64,000 bases of DNA from LZORAL124-50-18 sp051208045 (GTDB lineage Bacteria; Pseudomonadota; Gammaproteobacteria; Pseudomonadales; Oleiphilaceae): positions 236,169-300,168 of the forward strand of contig JBPJFY010000005.1 of assembly GCA_051208045.1 (NCBI GenBank), given 5' to 3'. Position 1 is the first letter of the stretch. Each line of letters begins with the position of its first letter. Positions 32,716 through 40,454 of the stretch are shown one piece after another. The position numbers were made by a program, and so were the translations under genes. The notes beneath the pieces are model-generated. The model searched no databases, was not told where the DNA came from, and saw nothing but the letters and a program-made list of their open reading frames with translations.

Positions 32716-33522
32716 ATGGGTGTGACTCCACCGATCATTCAACTCGACAACGTCACCTGGGCCGTCGGTCGGCGCAGGATACTGGATGCCGTCTCTCTGA
32801 ACGTGTTTCCCGGTGAGTTTGTTGGTCTGGTGGGGCCCAATGGGGCAGGCAAGTCTTCCCTGCTGCGGGTGTTGTATGGCCGAATCGTCCCCGATGCCGG
32901 CCAAGTCTCGCTCGCCGGGAAGACCCTGTCGACGTACTCAAGACGCGCACTTTCGCAAAAACTGGCGGTGGTGCTTCAGGAAGCGTCATCCAGTTTTCCG
33001 ATCAGCGTGCAGGAAGTGATTGAGCTGGGTTTGATCCCCCATAAACAACTGCTCGACTTTAATTCCGAAGCAGACGATGACGACATTCGTCGCGCGGCTC
33101 AAAAAATGGAAGTGGTGCATTTGTTGAACCGCCCGTTTGATGATTTGTCGGGCGGTGAAAAACAACGTGTGATGATCGCCCGGGCTATTGTTCAAAAGCC
33201 GGAAGTGTTGCTGATGGATGAACCGACCAACCATCTGGATGTGCAACACCAGATAGATGTGTTGCAGATGGCAAAGCAGCTGGGTGTGACCGCGCTGGTG
33301 AGTATCCATGATCTGAATCTGGCGGCTGCTTTCTGCGATCGGCTGGTCGTACTAAATCAGGGTGAAATCGTCACCCAAGGCCCACCACAAGCGGTGTTGA
33401 CGAATGCGATTCTGCAAGAGGTGTTTTCGGTGTCTGCGACCGTCGATACGCACCCGTATTCCGGACAGCCCAGAGTGACGTACCATTACCCCGGCCTGGC
33501 GGACGGAGCCGGAGCGACATGA
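32716..33522 (+). CDS. btuD: Cobalamin ABC transporter ATP-binding protein
   Basis: 268 residues, FecE/BtuD-type ATPase: Walker A GPNGAGKSS, signature LSGGEKQRV, Walker B LLMDEPTNHLD, H-loop SIHDLN. It powers uptake of cobalamin through BtuC. It follows the propeller lipoprotein and its stop overlaps the BtuC start (ATGA), so the subunits are translationally coupled. The Q-loop region (VVLQEASSSFP) is intact, so the ATPase should be active. Confidence 0.9.
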   Translation: MGVTPPIIQLDNVTWAVGRRRILDAVSLNVFPGEFVGLVGPNGAGKSSLLRVLYGRIVPDAGQVSLAGKTLSTYSRRALSQKLAVVLQEASSSFPISVQEVIELGLIPHKQLLDFNSEADDDDIRRAAQKMEVVHLLNRPFDDLSGGEKQRVMIARAIVQKPEVLLMDEPTNHLDVQHQIDVLQMAKQLGVTALVSIHDLNLAAAFCDRLVVLNQGEIVTQGPPQAVLTNAILQEVFSVSATVDTHPYSGQPRVTYHYPGLADGAGAT

Positions 33523-34538
33523 TGCGCGCGTGGGCCTTTCCCGGTGTGATTGTCGGGCTGTTGTTCAGTCTGGTGCTCGCCAGTGCCATTGGCAGTGTCA
33601 TGATCCCATTTTCGGATGTGGCCCAGTCACTGTTTGTCTGCCCCTGGGTAGACCACTGCGCCGGTGTTTCCCCGCTGTTCGATAAAATTCTCTGGCAGAT
33701 ACGCCTGCCTCAGGTGTGTATGGCAATGCTGACCGGAGCCGGGTTGGCGATGACTGGCGCGATTCTGCAGGCAGTCACCCGTAATCCGTTGGCTGATCCC
33801 TACTTGTTTGGCATCTCCTCAGGCGCTTCCCTCGGCGCGGTGATCGTACTTTCTTCTGCGACGATGGTTTCTGTGTCCATTACGGTCGGAGCAATGGCAG
33901 GCGCGATGCTGTCCGTAGCATTGATGCTGACGCTGGCGGGCAGGGCAGCGGCGCGAGTGGAGCATTTGTTGCTGTCCGGTGTGGCAGTCTCCTTTATGCT
34001 CAGCGCTTTTACGAGTCTGATTCTCTATTACTCCGAGCCGGACACCGCCGCCACACTCCTGTTCTGGATGATGGGCAGCTTTGCCAACAGCCAGTGGTCC
34101 ATGTTGATCTCTCCTGCCATCGTGATTGTGGTCGGGCTCGGCTGCTTTCTGATCTATCGCCGCTGGTTTACGGCATTGCTGGCCGGCGAGGAGAGCGCGC
34201 ATACGCTCGGTATACCTGTGAACCGGTTTCGCCTGGGTATGTTGCTGGTGTGTGCAGTGATTACGGCGGTGTTGGTGGCCAATGTGGGAGGTATCGGCTT
34301 TGTGGGATTGATGGTGCCCCACATGGCACGTTTTTTCGTGGGCGTACAAATGGGGCGATTGATTCCATTCTGTGCTGTTCTGGGCGGACTGTTTATGGTG
34401 TGGGTGGATGTATTGGCGCGCACCTTGTTATCCACCCAGGTGTTGCCGGTGGGGATTGTGACGGCGGCCATCGGCAGCTTTTTCTTCTTTTTCCTGTTGA
34501 AATATCGAGCGAATAATGACACAGCTTCCGACCTTTGA
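33519..34538 (+). CDS. btuC: Cobalamin ABC transporter permease (FecCD family)
   Basis: 339 residues with about ten hydrophobic helices. FecCD motifs include LPQVCMAMLTGAGLAMTGAILQAVTRNPLADP (split here only for description), GISSGASLGAV and the GIGFVGLMVPHMARF segment. It forms the inner-membrane channel with BtuD and receives B12 from BtuF. It overlaps btuD by ATGA and cobT by 23 bp. The family also transports siderophores; cobalamin is assigned from the operon. Confidence 0.88.
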   Translation: MMRAWAFPGVIVGLLFSLVLASAIGSVMIPFSDVAQSLFVCPWVDHCAGVSPLFDKILWQIRLPQVCMAMLTGAGLAMTGAILQAVTRNPLADPYLFGISSGASLGAVIVLSSATMVSVSITVGAMAGAMLSVALMLTLAGRAAARVEHLLLSGVAVSFMLSAFTSLILYYSEPDTAATLLFWMMGSFANSQWSMLISPAIVIVVGLGCFLIYRRWFTALLAGEESAHTLGIPVNRFRLGMLLVCAVITAVLVANVGGIGFVGLMVPHMARFFVGVQMGRLIPFCAVLGGLFMVWVDVLARTLLSTQVLPVGIVTAAIGSFFFFFLLKYRANNDTASDL

Positions 34539-35574
34539 AATACGCCCCGTGATGCAGGACCAAACGCTGCAGATTCAAGCACGGATTGACTCGAAAACCA
34601 AACCACCAGGGGCATTGGGTGCGCTGGAGGCGCTGGCTTTGGCCATGGCGCGGATACAAAATGACGAACACATCCGCATTGAGAAACCGGTCATGATTGT
34701 GTTTGCCGGTGATCATGGCATTGCAAAACAGGGTGTGAGCATTGCGCCATCCGAGGTCACGCAGCAGATGGTGATGAACTTTCTGCAGGGTGGGGCTGCG
34801 ATAAACTGCTTTTGCCGATCGTCTGGCATGGCGCTGGAAGTGGTGGATGCCGGTATACTGAGCCCGATTGAGCACGCTGACTTGTGCGCGCAGCGATTGG
34901 GGGCGGGTACGGAAGATTTTTCACAGGCACCGGCGATGTCTTTTGCCCAGGCAGTGGAAGGCGTGATGCTGGGGGCAAAGGTTGCGAGAAAGCATGTGAA
35001 AATGGGATCTTCTGTCATTGGCTTTGGTGAAATGGGCATCGGCAACACCTCATCTGCAGCGGCGTTGATGGCCGCAAGCCTCGGGTTGACCGCTGAGGTC
35101 TGTGTCGGCAGAGGCACTGGCGTGGACGATAGTACACTGGCCCGAAAACGGCAGTTGATTGATCAGGCATTGGCACTGCATGCGCCTCGCATTGCGGCAG
35201 CGCAGGGTTGTGCAGTCACACGGCTGGCCTGTTTGGGGGGATTTGAAATCGTTCAAATGGTCGGGGCGATGCTGGCGGCGGCAGAAGCGAAAATGATCAT
35301 TCTGGTCGATGGCTTTATTGCGACGGTGGCAGCACGGTACGCCATCGAACTTTACCCGGCGAGTCGGGATTATATGGTGTTTTGCCATCAATCCGGCGAA
35401 CAGGGGCATGCGGCATTACTGGCGTCCATGGCTGCCCAGCCCTTGCTCGATTTGGGGTTACGGCTTGGTGAGGGCACGGGAGCTGCGCTTGCGCTGCCTT
35501 TGATACAAGCTGCTGCCGGTTTCTATAATGACATGGCGAGCTTTGAGCAGGCCGGGATCGCAGACGTCGGATGA
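34516..35574 (+). CDS. cobT: Nicotinate-nucleotide:dimethylbenzimidazole phosphoribosyltransferase
   Basis: 352 residues, the usual CobT length. It makes alpha-ribazole 5'-phosphate from DMB and nicotinate mononucleotide for the lower ligand of cobalamin. Visible are RIDSKTKPPGALGALE, the FAGDHGIAKQGVS and GEMGIGNTSSAAAL segments, and the catalytic Glu in GEGTGA (about E319). The start overlaps btuC by 23 bp and the stop overlaps cobS by ATGA. Confidence 0.95.
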   Translation: MTQLPTFEIRPVMQDQTLQIQARIDSKTKPPGALGALEALALAMARIQNDEHIRIEKPVMIVFAGDHGIAKQGVSIAPSEVTQQMVMNFLQGGAAINCFCRSSGMALEVVDAGILSPIEHADLCAQRLGAGTEDFSQAPAMSFAQAVEGVMLGAKVARKHVKMGSSVIGFGEMGIGNTSSAAALMAASLGLTAEVCVGRGTGVDDSTLARKRQLIDQALALHAPRIAAAQGCAVTRLACLGGFEIVQMVGAMLAAAEAKMIILVDGFIATVAARYAIELYPASRDYMVFCHQSGEQGHAALLASMAAQPLLDLGLRLGEGTGAALALPLIQAAAGFYNDMASFEQAGIADVG

Positions 35575-36356
35575 AGCATTGGGTGAAAAGCGAGCTCAAT
35601 TTGTTGGCCCTGGCGGTGAGCTTTTTCACCCGTCTGCCGGTGCCTGCTAATCTTGATTATTCTCAGGCGAACCTGAATCGCGCCAGTCGCTACTTCACTT
35701 TAGCAGGTTGGTTGGTGGGGGGGCTGGTTGCTAGTGCCTATGGCCTGGCGTCACTGTGGTTCCCCGTTTCGGTTTCCCTTGTCCTCAGCATTTTGGTGAG
35801 CGTGCTGATCACCGGCGCTTTTCATGAGGATGGTCTGGCGGATACGGCTGATGGACTGGGTGGTGGCTGGACGACGGAACAAAAACTTCGCATCATGAAG
35901 GATTCCCGGTTGGGGACCTACGGCGCCGTTGCGCTCTGGTGCGCATTGAGCCTGAAATTGGCATTACTGCTGGCCATTGCCGACCGGGATTCCGGCGGAT
36001 TACTGGTAGTGAGCCTGATCATTGCGCACCCATTGAGTCGTGCCGTCTCCACCTGCCTCATTTTTTGTTTACCCTATGTCTCGGAAGCAAGCACCGCCAA
36101 AGTCAAACCGCTGGCGGAAAACCAAGAGCCTGCGGACTTGGTTGTGAGCCTCGGGATTGCCTGTGTGGCGCTGTTTTTCGTTCCCGAGGCCACTTCACTG
36201 TTGGCGTTGCTGTTGTTTTTCACGGGCTGGGGATGTCGCACCTTTCTGCGCCGGCAAATTGGCGGCTTCACGGGCGATACCCTGGGCGCAACCCAGCAGG
36301 TCAGTGAGTTAGTGATTTATGGTGTGATTCTCGGCGTGTGTGGAGGAATGATATGA
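35571..36356 (+). CDS. cobS: Cobalamin synthase (adenosylcobinamide-GDP ribazoletransferase)
   Basis: 261 residues, multi-pass membrane enzyme that joins GDP-cobinamide to alpha-ribazole phosphate, the final nucleotide-loop step. Motifs are SFFTRLPVP, FHEDGLADTADGLGGG (the Asp-rich metal-binding site) and KDSRLGTYGAVAL. It overlaps cobT and cobU by ATGA on either side. The length and motifs match the CobS family. Confidence 0.95.
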   Translation: MKHWVKSELNLLALAVSFFTRLPVPANLDYSQANLNRASRYFTLAGWLVGGLVASAYGLASLWFPVSVSLVLSILVSVLITGAFHEDGLADTADGLGGGWTTEQKLRIMKDSRLGTYGAVALWCALSLKLALLLAIADRDSGGLLVVSLIIAHPLSRAVSTCLIFCLPYVSEASTAKVKPLAENQEPADLVVSLGIACVALFFVPEATSLLALLLFFTGWGCRTFLRRQIGGFTGDTLGATQQVSELVIYGVILGVCGGMI

Positions 36357-36910
36357 TCCACTTGATCACGGGTGGTGCCCGGTCTGGTAAGAGCCGGTTC
36401 GCCGAGCAGTGCGTCGCAGACATGGCAAAAGCAGACCCTTCGGCATCCGTGTATTATCTGGCCACGGCGACCGCCGAGGATGAAGAGATGCACGAGAGAA
36501 TTCGTCGGCATAAGTGTTCTCGTCCCCCGGCATGGCAAACCATTGAAGTTCCCCGTCTGGTAAGCGAAACTGCACAAACGCTGACTGCGGGTTTGGTTTT
36601 GATGGACTGTATGACGCTCTGGCTGAGCAACTGGCTGTGTGATGGGGAAACGGAAGGCTGGCACGCTGAGAAACAGAGGTTTCTCCAACTGTTGACAGAG
36701 ACCCAGCACTTGAAAAAGACACAGCAAGACTGGGTGATTGTGACCAATGAAGTGGGCAGTGGAATCGTGCCGATGGGGGCGTTGACGCGCCGGTTTGCCG
36801 ATGAAGCCGGCAGGCTCAACCAAAGCGTCGCTGCCATCGCGGATCAGGTGACACTGGTGGTTGCGGGCTGCACCTTGCCGCTGAAGCCACCGACAGAAAC
36901 AGGCGTTTGA
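36353..36910 (+). CDS. cobU: Adenosylcobinamide kinase / guanylyltransferase
   Basis: The ATG at 36353 overlaps the cobS stop (ATGA) and has a GGAGG; it gives 185 residues starting MIHLITGGARSGKSRF. The P-loop GGARSGKS sits at residues 7-14, followed by RRHKCSRPP, NEVGSGIVP and RRFADEAG, all CobU/CobP signatures. It phosphorylates and then guanylylates cobinamide for nucleotide-loop assembly. In this operon it also provides the entry for salvaged cobinamide. Confidence 0.94.
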   Translation: MIHLITGGARSGKSRFAEQCVADMAKADPSASVYYLATATAEDEEMHERIRRHKCSRPPAWQTIEVPRLVSETAQTLTAGLVLMDCMTLWLSNWLCDGETEGWHAEKQRFLQLLTETQHLKKTQQDWVIVTNEVGSGIVPMGALTRRFADEAGRLNQSVAAIADQVTLVVAGCTLPLKPPTETGV

Positions 36911-36913
36911 CCC

Positions 36914-37543
36914 ATGTCGACCATCCCACACACGGATCTGATTTTGATACGACACGGTGAGCCAGAACTGGCCGGAACGATGTTGGGATGGACAGATTCT
37001 CCGCTGACTGAGCGGGGGTGGTGCCAACTGGCCGAGACCTGCAGGGCATTGCCCCTGCCGGAAGTGATGGTCAGCAGCCCACTCGCGCGCTGTGCCCGTT
37101 TTGCACGGGCGTTGTGTGAGGAGCAGGGGCGGACGCTGGTCGAAGATGACGCCTGGCGGGAGTGTCATTTTGGCGAGTGGGATGGATTGGCATTCCAGGA
37201 AATCACGGCCCGATCACCTGAAGCGTTGGCACAGTATTACCGCCATCCGGCAGACATAGCTCCGCCGGGCGGAGAAGCCTTCATGGATTTTACCCGGCGG
37301 ATAGAAACAGCGATCCAAGATGCTTTAACGCGTTACGCGGGCAAGCGGGTCGGGATATTCTGTCATTCAGGCGTGATTCGAACCGCCATTGCCTGGTGCC
37401 TGCAGATGAATTACCAGCAGGCGGCTCATATTCACCACTTGGTGATCGATTATGCCAGTGTGACAAAAATCCGGGTCTATCAGCAAGGACAGGAAGCATT
37501 GCCTCAATTGCTGTGTACCAACTGGCTGCCCGGAAACCCTTAA
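36914..37543 (+). CDS. cobC: Histidine phosphatase, probable alpha-ribazole phosphatase
   Basis: 209 residues of the phosphoglycerate-mutase-like histidine phosphatase superfamily: LIRHGEPE (catalytic His14), SSPLARCARFA, ECHFGEWDG and the FCHSGVIR segment. CobC removes phosphate from alpha-ribazole phosphate. The superfamily has many activities; the position 3 bp after cobU and before cobO fixes the assignment. The start ATG at 36914 reads MSTIPHTD. Confidence 0.85.
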   Translation: MSTIPHTDLILIRHGEPELAGTMLGWTDSPLTERGWCQLAETCRALPLPEVMVSSPLARCARFARALCEEQGRTLVEDDAWRECHFGEWDGLAFQEITARSPEALAQYYRHPADIAPPGGEAFMDFTRRIETAIQDALTRYAGKRVGIFCHSGVIRTAIAWCLQMNYQQAAHIHHLVIDYASVTKIRVYQQGQEALPQLLCTNWLPGNP

Positions 37544-37572
37544 TCACCGCACACAGCGATATAGGAACAGGC

Positions 37573-38166
37573 ATGGATAAACAGGAAAAACACAAGCAGA
37601 AATCCCAAAAACTCAAGGAAAAGGTCGATGCCAACATCGCAAAAGCCCAGGAGGAGCGAGGGATAGTCATTGTGGTCACCGGCGATGGTAAAGGCAAGTC
37701 GACGTCCGGATTCGGTACCGTGGCGCGTTGTGTCGGGCATGGCTACAAAGCGGCAGTTGTGCAGTTTATCAAAGGGACGTGGGACTGCGGGGAACGCGCG
37801 CTGTTAGAGCAGCATGGCGTGCCTTTTGCGGTAATGGCGACGGGATTCACCTGGGATACTCAGGACCGTGCAGGTGACATTCAGGCTGCCGAAGCCGTGT
37901 GGGAACAAGCCCAACAGTTTCTGGCAGATCCACAGTATCATGTGGTGTTGCTGGATGAGCTGACGTACATGCTGGGCTATGACTATTTGGACAGAGAAGC
38001 GGTATTGGCAGCCATTCGAAATCGACCGGAAAACCAAAGCGTTGTGGTCACCGGACGCGGGGCGATCCGGGAACTTAAGGAGCTGGCAGATACCGTGAGT
38101 GAAGTCAAAGACGTCAAGCACGCGTTCCGGCAGGGCGTGAAAGCACGTAAAGGGGTGGACTGGTAA
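37573..38166 (+). CDS. cobO: Corrinoid adenosyltransferase
   Basis: The ATG at 37573 (MDKQEKHKQK) gives 197 residues, matching CobO/BtuR length. The open frame to 37396 overlaps cobC and is a read-back. The P-loop is GDGKGKST (residues 37-44), followed by GTWDCGERALL and the LLDELTYML Walker B-like element. It transfers the adenosyl group of ATP to cob(I)alamin or cob(I)inamide. Both de novo and salvage routes need it. The synonymous name btuR is also used. Confidence 0.92.
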   Translation: MDKQEKHKQKSQKLKEKVDANIAKAQEERGIVIVVTGDGKGKSTSGFGTVARCVGHGYKAAVVQFIKGTWDCGERALLEQHGVPFAVMATGFTWDTQDRAGDIQAAEAVWEQAQQFLADPQYHVVLLDELTYMLGYDYLDREAVLAAIRNRPENQSVVVTGRGAIRELKELADTVSEVKDVKHAFRQGVKARKGVDW

Positions 38167-38169
38167 GTG

Positions 38170-39009
38170 ATGCGTGTCTGGTCATTGCTGCTCGGTATTC
38201 TGGTTGCCGGTACAGTTCATGCTGAGGCGATGCCCGCCCAGCGAATTATCGCTCTGTCGCCCCATGCGGTCGAGCTTCTGTTCACCCTCGGAGCTGGGGA
38301 TCGGATCGTGGGCACGGTGGAGTATGCCGACTACCCGGAAGCGGCCAAAGCCATTCCAAGAATCGGCAGCTATCACGGTATTCAAATCGAACAAGTCGTT
38401 GCGCTGGCACCGGACCTGATTGTGGCCTGGAAAAGCGGCAATAAGGTGGCTGACTTGGAAAAACTGTCTTCGCTGGGCTTTTCTCTGTTCTATACCCATC
38501 CCAGGAACATTCCGCAGATCGGTGAGGACTTGAAGCAACTCGGAGCGTTGACCGGGCACACCAAAGAAGCCGAGAAGGCTGCCGCCGATTTGAATCAGCG
38601 TTATGAGAAAATTCGCACGCAGTACGCAAACCAGCAGCCGGTACGTGTTTTTTATCAACTGTGGCATGACCCCCTGCGTACCGTAGGTGAAGGCAGCTGG
38701 ATCAACACGCTGATTGAGGACTGCGGCGGGCAAAACCTGTTTGCGACCGCCGAGAGTGATTATCCGCTGGTGGCCATGGCGTCAGTGATCACAAAAAATC
38801 CCGAGGTGATCGTGGTCCCTCATCACAGCGGCAGCGTTGGTGCGAAAGTAGAGATCTGGAAAAACTGGCCGGAAGTTGACGCTGTGCGTAATCAACGCAT
38901 CCACACACTGCATGGGGATCTGCTGCACCGCTACACCGTGCGCGCACTGGAGGGTCTCACCCAGCTCTGTGAGGTCATTGATCAGGCCCGTCGCAGTGCA
39001 CCCCGATAG
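38170..39009 (+). CDS. btuF: Periplasmic cobalamin-binding protein
   Basis: A BtuF/FepB-type periplasmic binding protein of 279 residues. A Sec signal peptide (MRVWSLLLGILVAGTVHAEA) is followed by RIIALSPHAVELLFTLGAGDRIVG, APDLIVAWKSGN and the VFYQLWHDPLRTVG segment. It hands B12 to BtuCD. The start may be this ATG or the GTG at 38167, which directly follows the cobO TAA. It completes the uptake set and ends the cobalamin operon; a separate promoter begins 50 bp downstream. Confidence 0.9.
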   Translation: MRVWSLLLGILVAGTVHAEAMPAQRIIALSPHAVELLFTLGAGDRIVGTVEYADYPEAAKAIPRIGSYHGIQIEQVVALAPDLIVAWKSGNKVADLEKLSSLGFSLFYTHPRNIPQIGEDLKQLGALTGHTKEAEKAAADLNQRYEKIRTQYANQQPVRVFYQLWHDPLRTVGEGSWINTLIEDCGGQNLFATAESDYPLVAMASVITKNPEVIVVPHHSGSVGAKVEIWKNWPEVDAVRNQRIHTLHGDLLHRYTVRALEGLTQLCEVIDQARRSAPR

Positions 39010-39059
39010 GGAGGGATCGGCGACTTTCGGGCACAGCGCACGAACGCCGGATTAATTGT

Positions 39060-39087
39060 TTGAAAAGTGCACAAATCAAGGTAAAAT
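39060..39087 (+). promoter_or_regulatory. Sigma70-type promoter before the 39.1-kb lipoprotein gene
   Basis: TTGAAA (39060-39065), 16-nt spacer, TAAAAT (39082-39087): each hexamer has one mismatch to consensus. It lies 50 bp upstream of the ATG at 39137 and after the btuF stop, so the lipoprotein gene is transcribed separately from the cobalamin operon. Confidence 0.55.
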
Positions 39088-39136
39088 GCGATGGTTAAAT
39101 GGATTTTACTCACCCTCAATCAAGGATGATTCGGCT

Positions 39137-40438
39137 ATGCCATCTACGTTTTTATGGCGCTCTGCTTGTGTGACTTTTGTAGCGCTCATTGGCCTTCATG
39201 GCTGCTCAAGCCCCGCAGAAAGCGCTTCGCCCCGGTTTCCAGAGCGGGACCATATCAAGCCCGCGAAGAAAGGGATCACAGATGCCGATATCGAAGCGGT
39301 ACTGGTAGAGTACGGCACTCGCTTCTCCATGGGAATGAGCGGCAATACCTCCACGACCTATGAGGCGGACCCCATTGTCCTGTTTAAAGGGGGAATCGGG
39401 TGCGAAGGCGTCTCTCACAACCTGATCAACGTCAGTCTTAAAGATATTGCTAACGAAGAGGCTGACTGCTTTGTCTGGCGAAAAAGACGCGGTCAGTATG
39501 AGATAAAGTGGGACGAGGAGGATGGCTGGGAGGAGTCCGAGGAAACCCGCTATGAACGCGGCCGGAAAGACCTGCGCCTGAATCGAGTTATTCAGGATTT
39601 TGACTCCCTGGGTGGGGGAGAGCTTACCTATACATCGCACTACTTTTTCAAATTTGCCGGGGGGTTCGATCGGGATTTTGCCAATCGCGTATTGACGATG
39701 GATAAGTATGGGTTGGGGACGCATTTCGGCACCTTTGACAATCATACGTCTCGTGAGGGTTCCGTTACAGGTACGAGTACCAATTATTATGAGCTGACTC
39801 CCGCTGACCAGATTGTGGATGAAAGTCCTTCGGGCAGTGAGGTAGCTGTATCAAAGAGTCGGAAATCCCGGCCAGACCTGACCGGCGAGTACTACATCGA
39901 CGGCCATACCATTGAGTTCTTCAAAGCCGATGGTACACGGGAACGTCAAATCTTTGCCATCAGCCCCTGGCTGAGCTCTGTTGTGGTTGGCGATGTGTTT
40001 TACAACTATCTGTTACCGGCTTACCTGGAGCCCTTTAAGCGCGTGCTCAATGATGTGAATATCTCACCCGATGAGTCAGTGTACCTGGCACGTTCCGATG
40101 ATGAGCATCAACGCATTCGGCTCTCAGCGATGGCCATTCAAGAGGGCGTGGGCAGCGAATTTCCGACATGGGCAACAAAAGTCGTTGAAAAAGATGTGGA
40201 ACGTCAGGGTGGTTCGGTGGCAACGCTGGCTCACAAAAACAGCCCGGTGCCGGGCGTGGAGCTGTTCATCCAGCCTGCCGACCGACGGAAGAAAGGAGCC
40301 GCCATGTGGGTTTATCTCGCGTTCCAGGACCAACGTGGTAACGGTTACCTGTATAAAGTCATGTGCCTGGATGAAACGCTGGCGAAAAAATATTTGCCCG
40401 AGCTGTTAATGGCGGGCAGGAAGCTCATGAAGTCCTAA
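39137..40438 (+). CDS. Hypothetical lipoprotein
   Basis: The ATG at 39137 (MPSTFLWRSAC) gives 433 residues with a signal peptide and lipobox LHGC followed by SSPAES. The mature part is unrecognised, with a highly charged mid region (KRRGQYEIKWDEEDGWEE, about 118-135), a YYIDGHTIEFFKADGT stretch near 255 and an alpha/beta C-terminus. The start at 39056 in the same frame would bypass the signal peptide and is rejected. No neighbour suggests a function. It converges on the subtilase gene. Confidence 0.6.
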   Translation: MPSTFLWRSACVTFVALIGLHGCSSPAESASPRFPERDHIKPAKKGITDADIEAVLVEYGTRFSMGMSGNTSTTYEADPIVLFKGGIGCEGVSHNLINVSLKDIANEEADCFVWRKRRGQYEIKWDEEDGWEESEETRYERGRKDLRLNRVIQDFDSLGGGELTYTSHYFFKFAGGFDRDFANRVLTMDKYGLGTHFGTFDNHTSREGSVTGTSTNYYELTPADQIVDESPSGSEVAVSKSRKSRPDLTGEYYIDGHTIEFFKADGTRERQIFAISPWLSSVVVGDVFYNYLLPAYLEPFKRVLNDVNISPDESVYLARSDDEHQRIRLSAMAIQEGVGSEFPTWATKVVEKDVERQGGSVATLAHKNSPVPGVELFIQPADRRKKGAAMWVYLAFQDQRGNGYLYKVMCLDETLAKKYLPELLMAGRKLMKS

Positions 40439-40454
40439 GCTTCCACTACCAGCG

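Noticed and set aside
37396..37572. N-terminal extension of CobO back into cobC
   Set aside because: The extended frame overlaps the conserved end of CobC and adds residues not found in CobO; the ATG at 37573 gives the family length.
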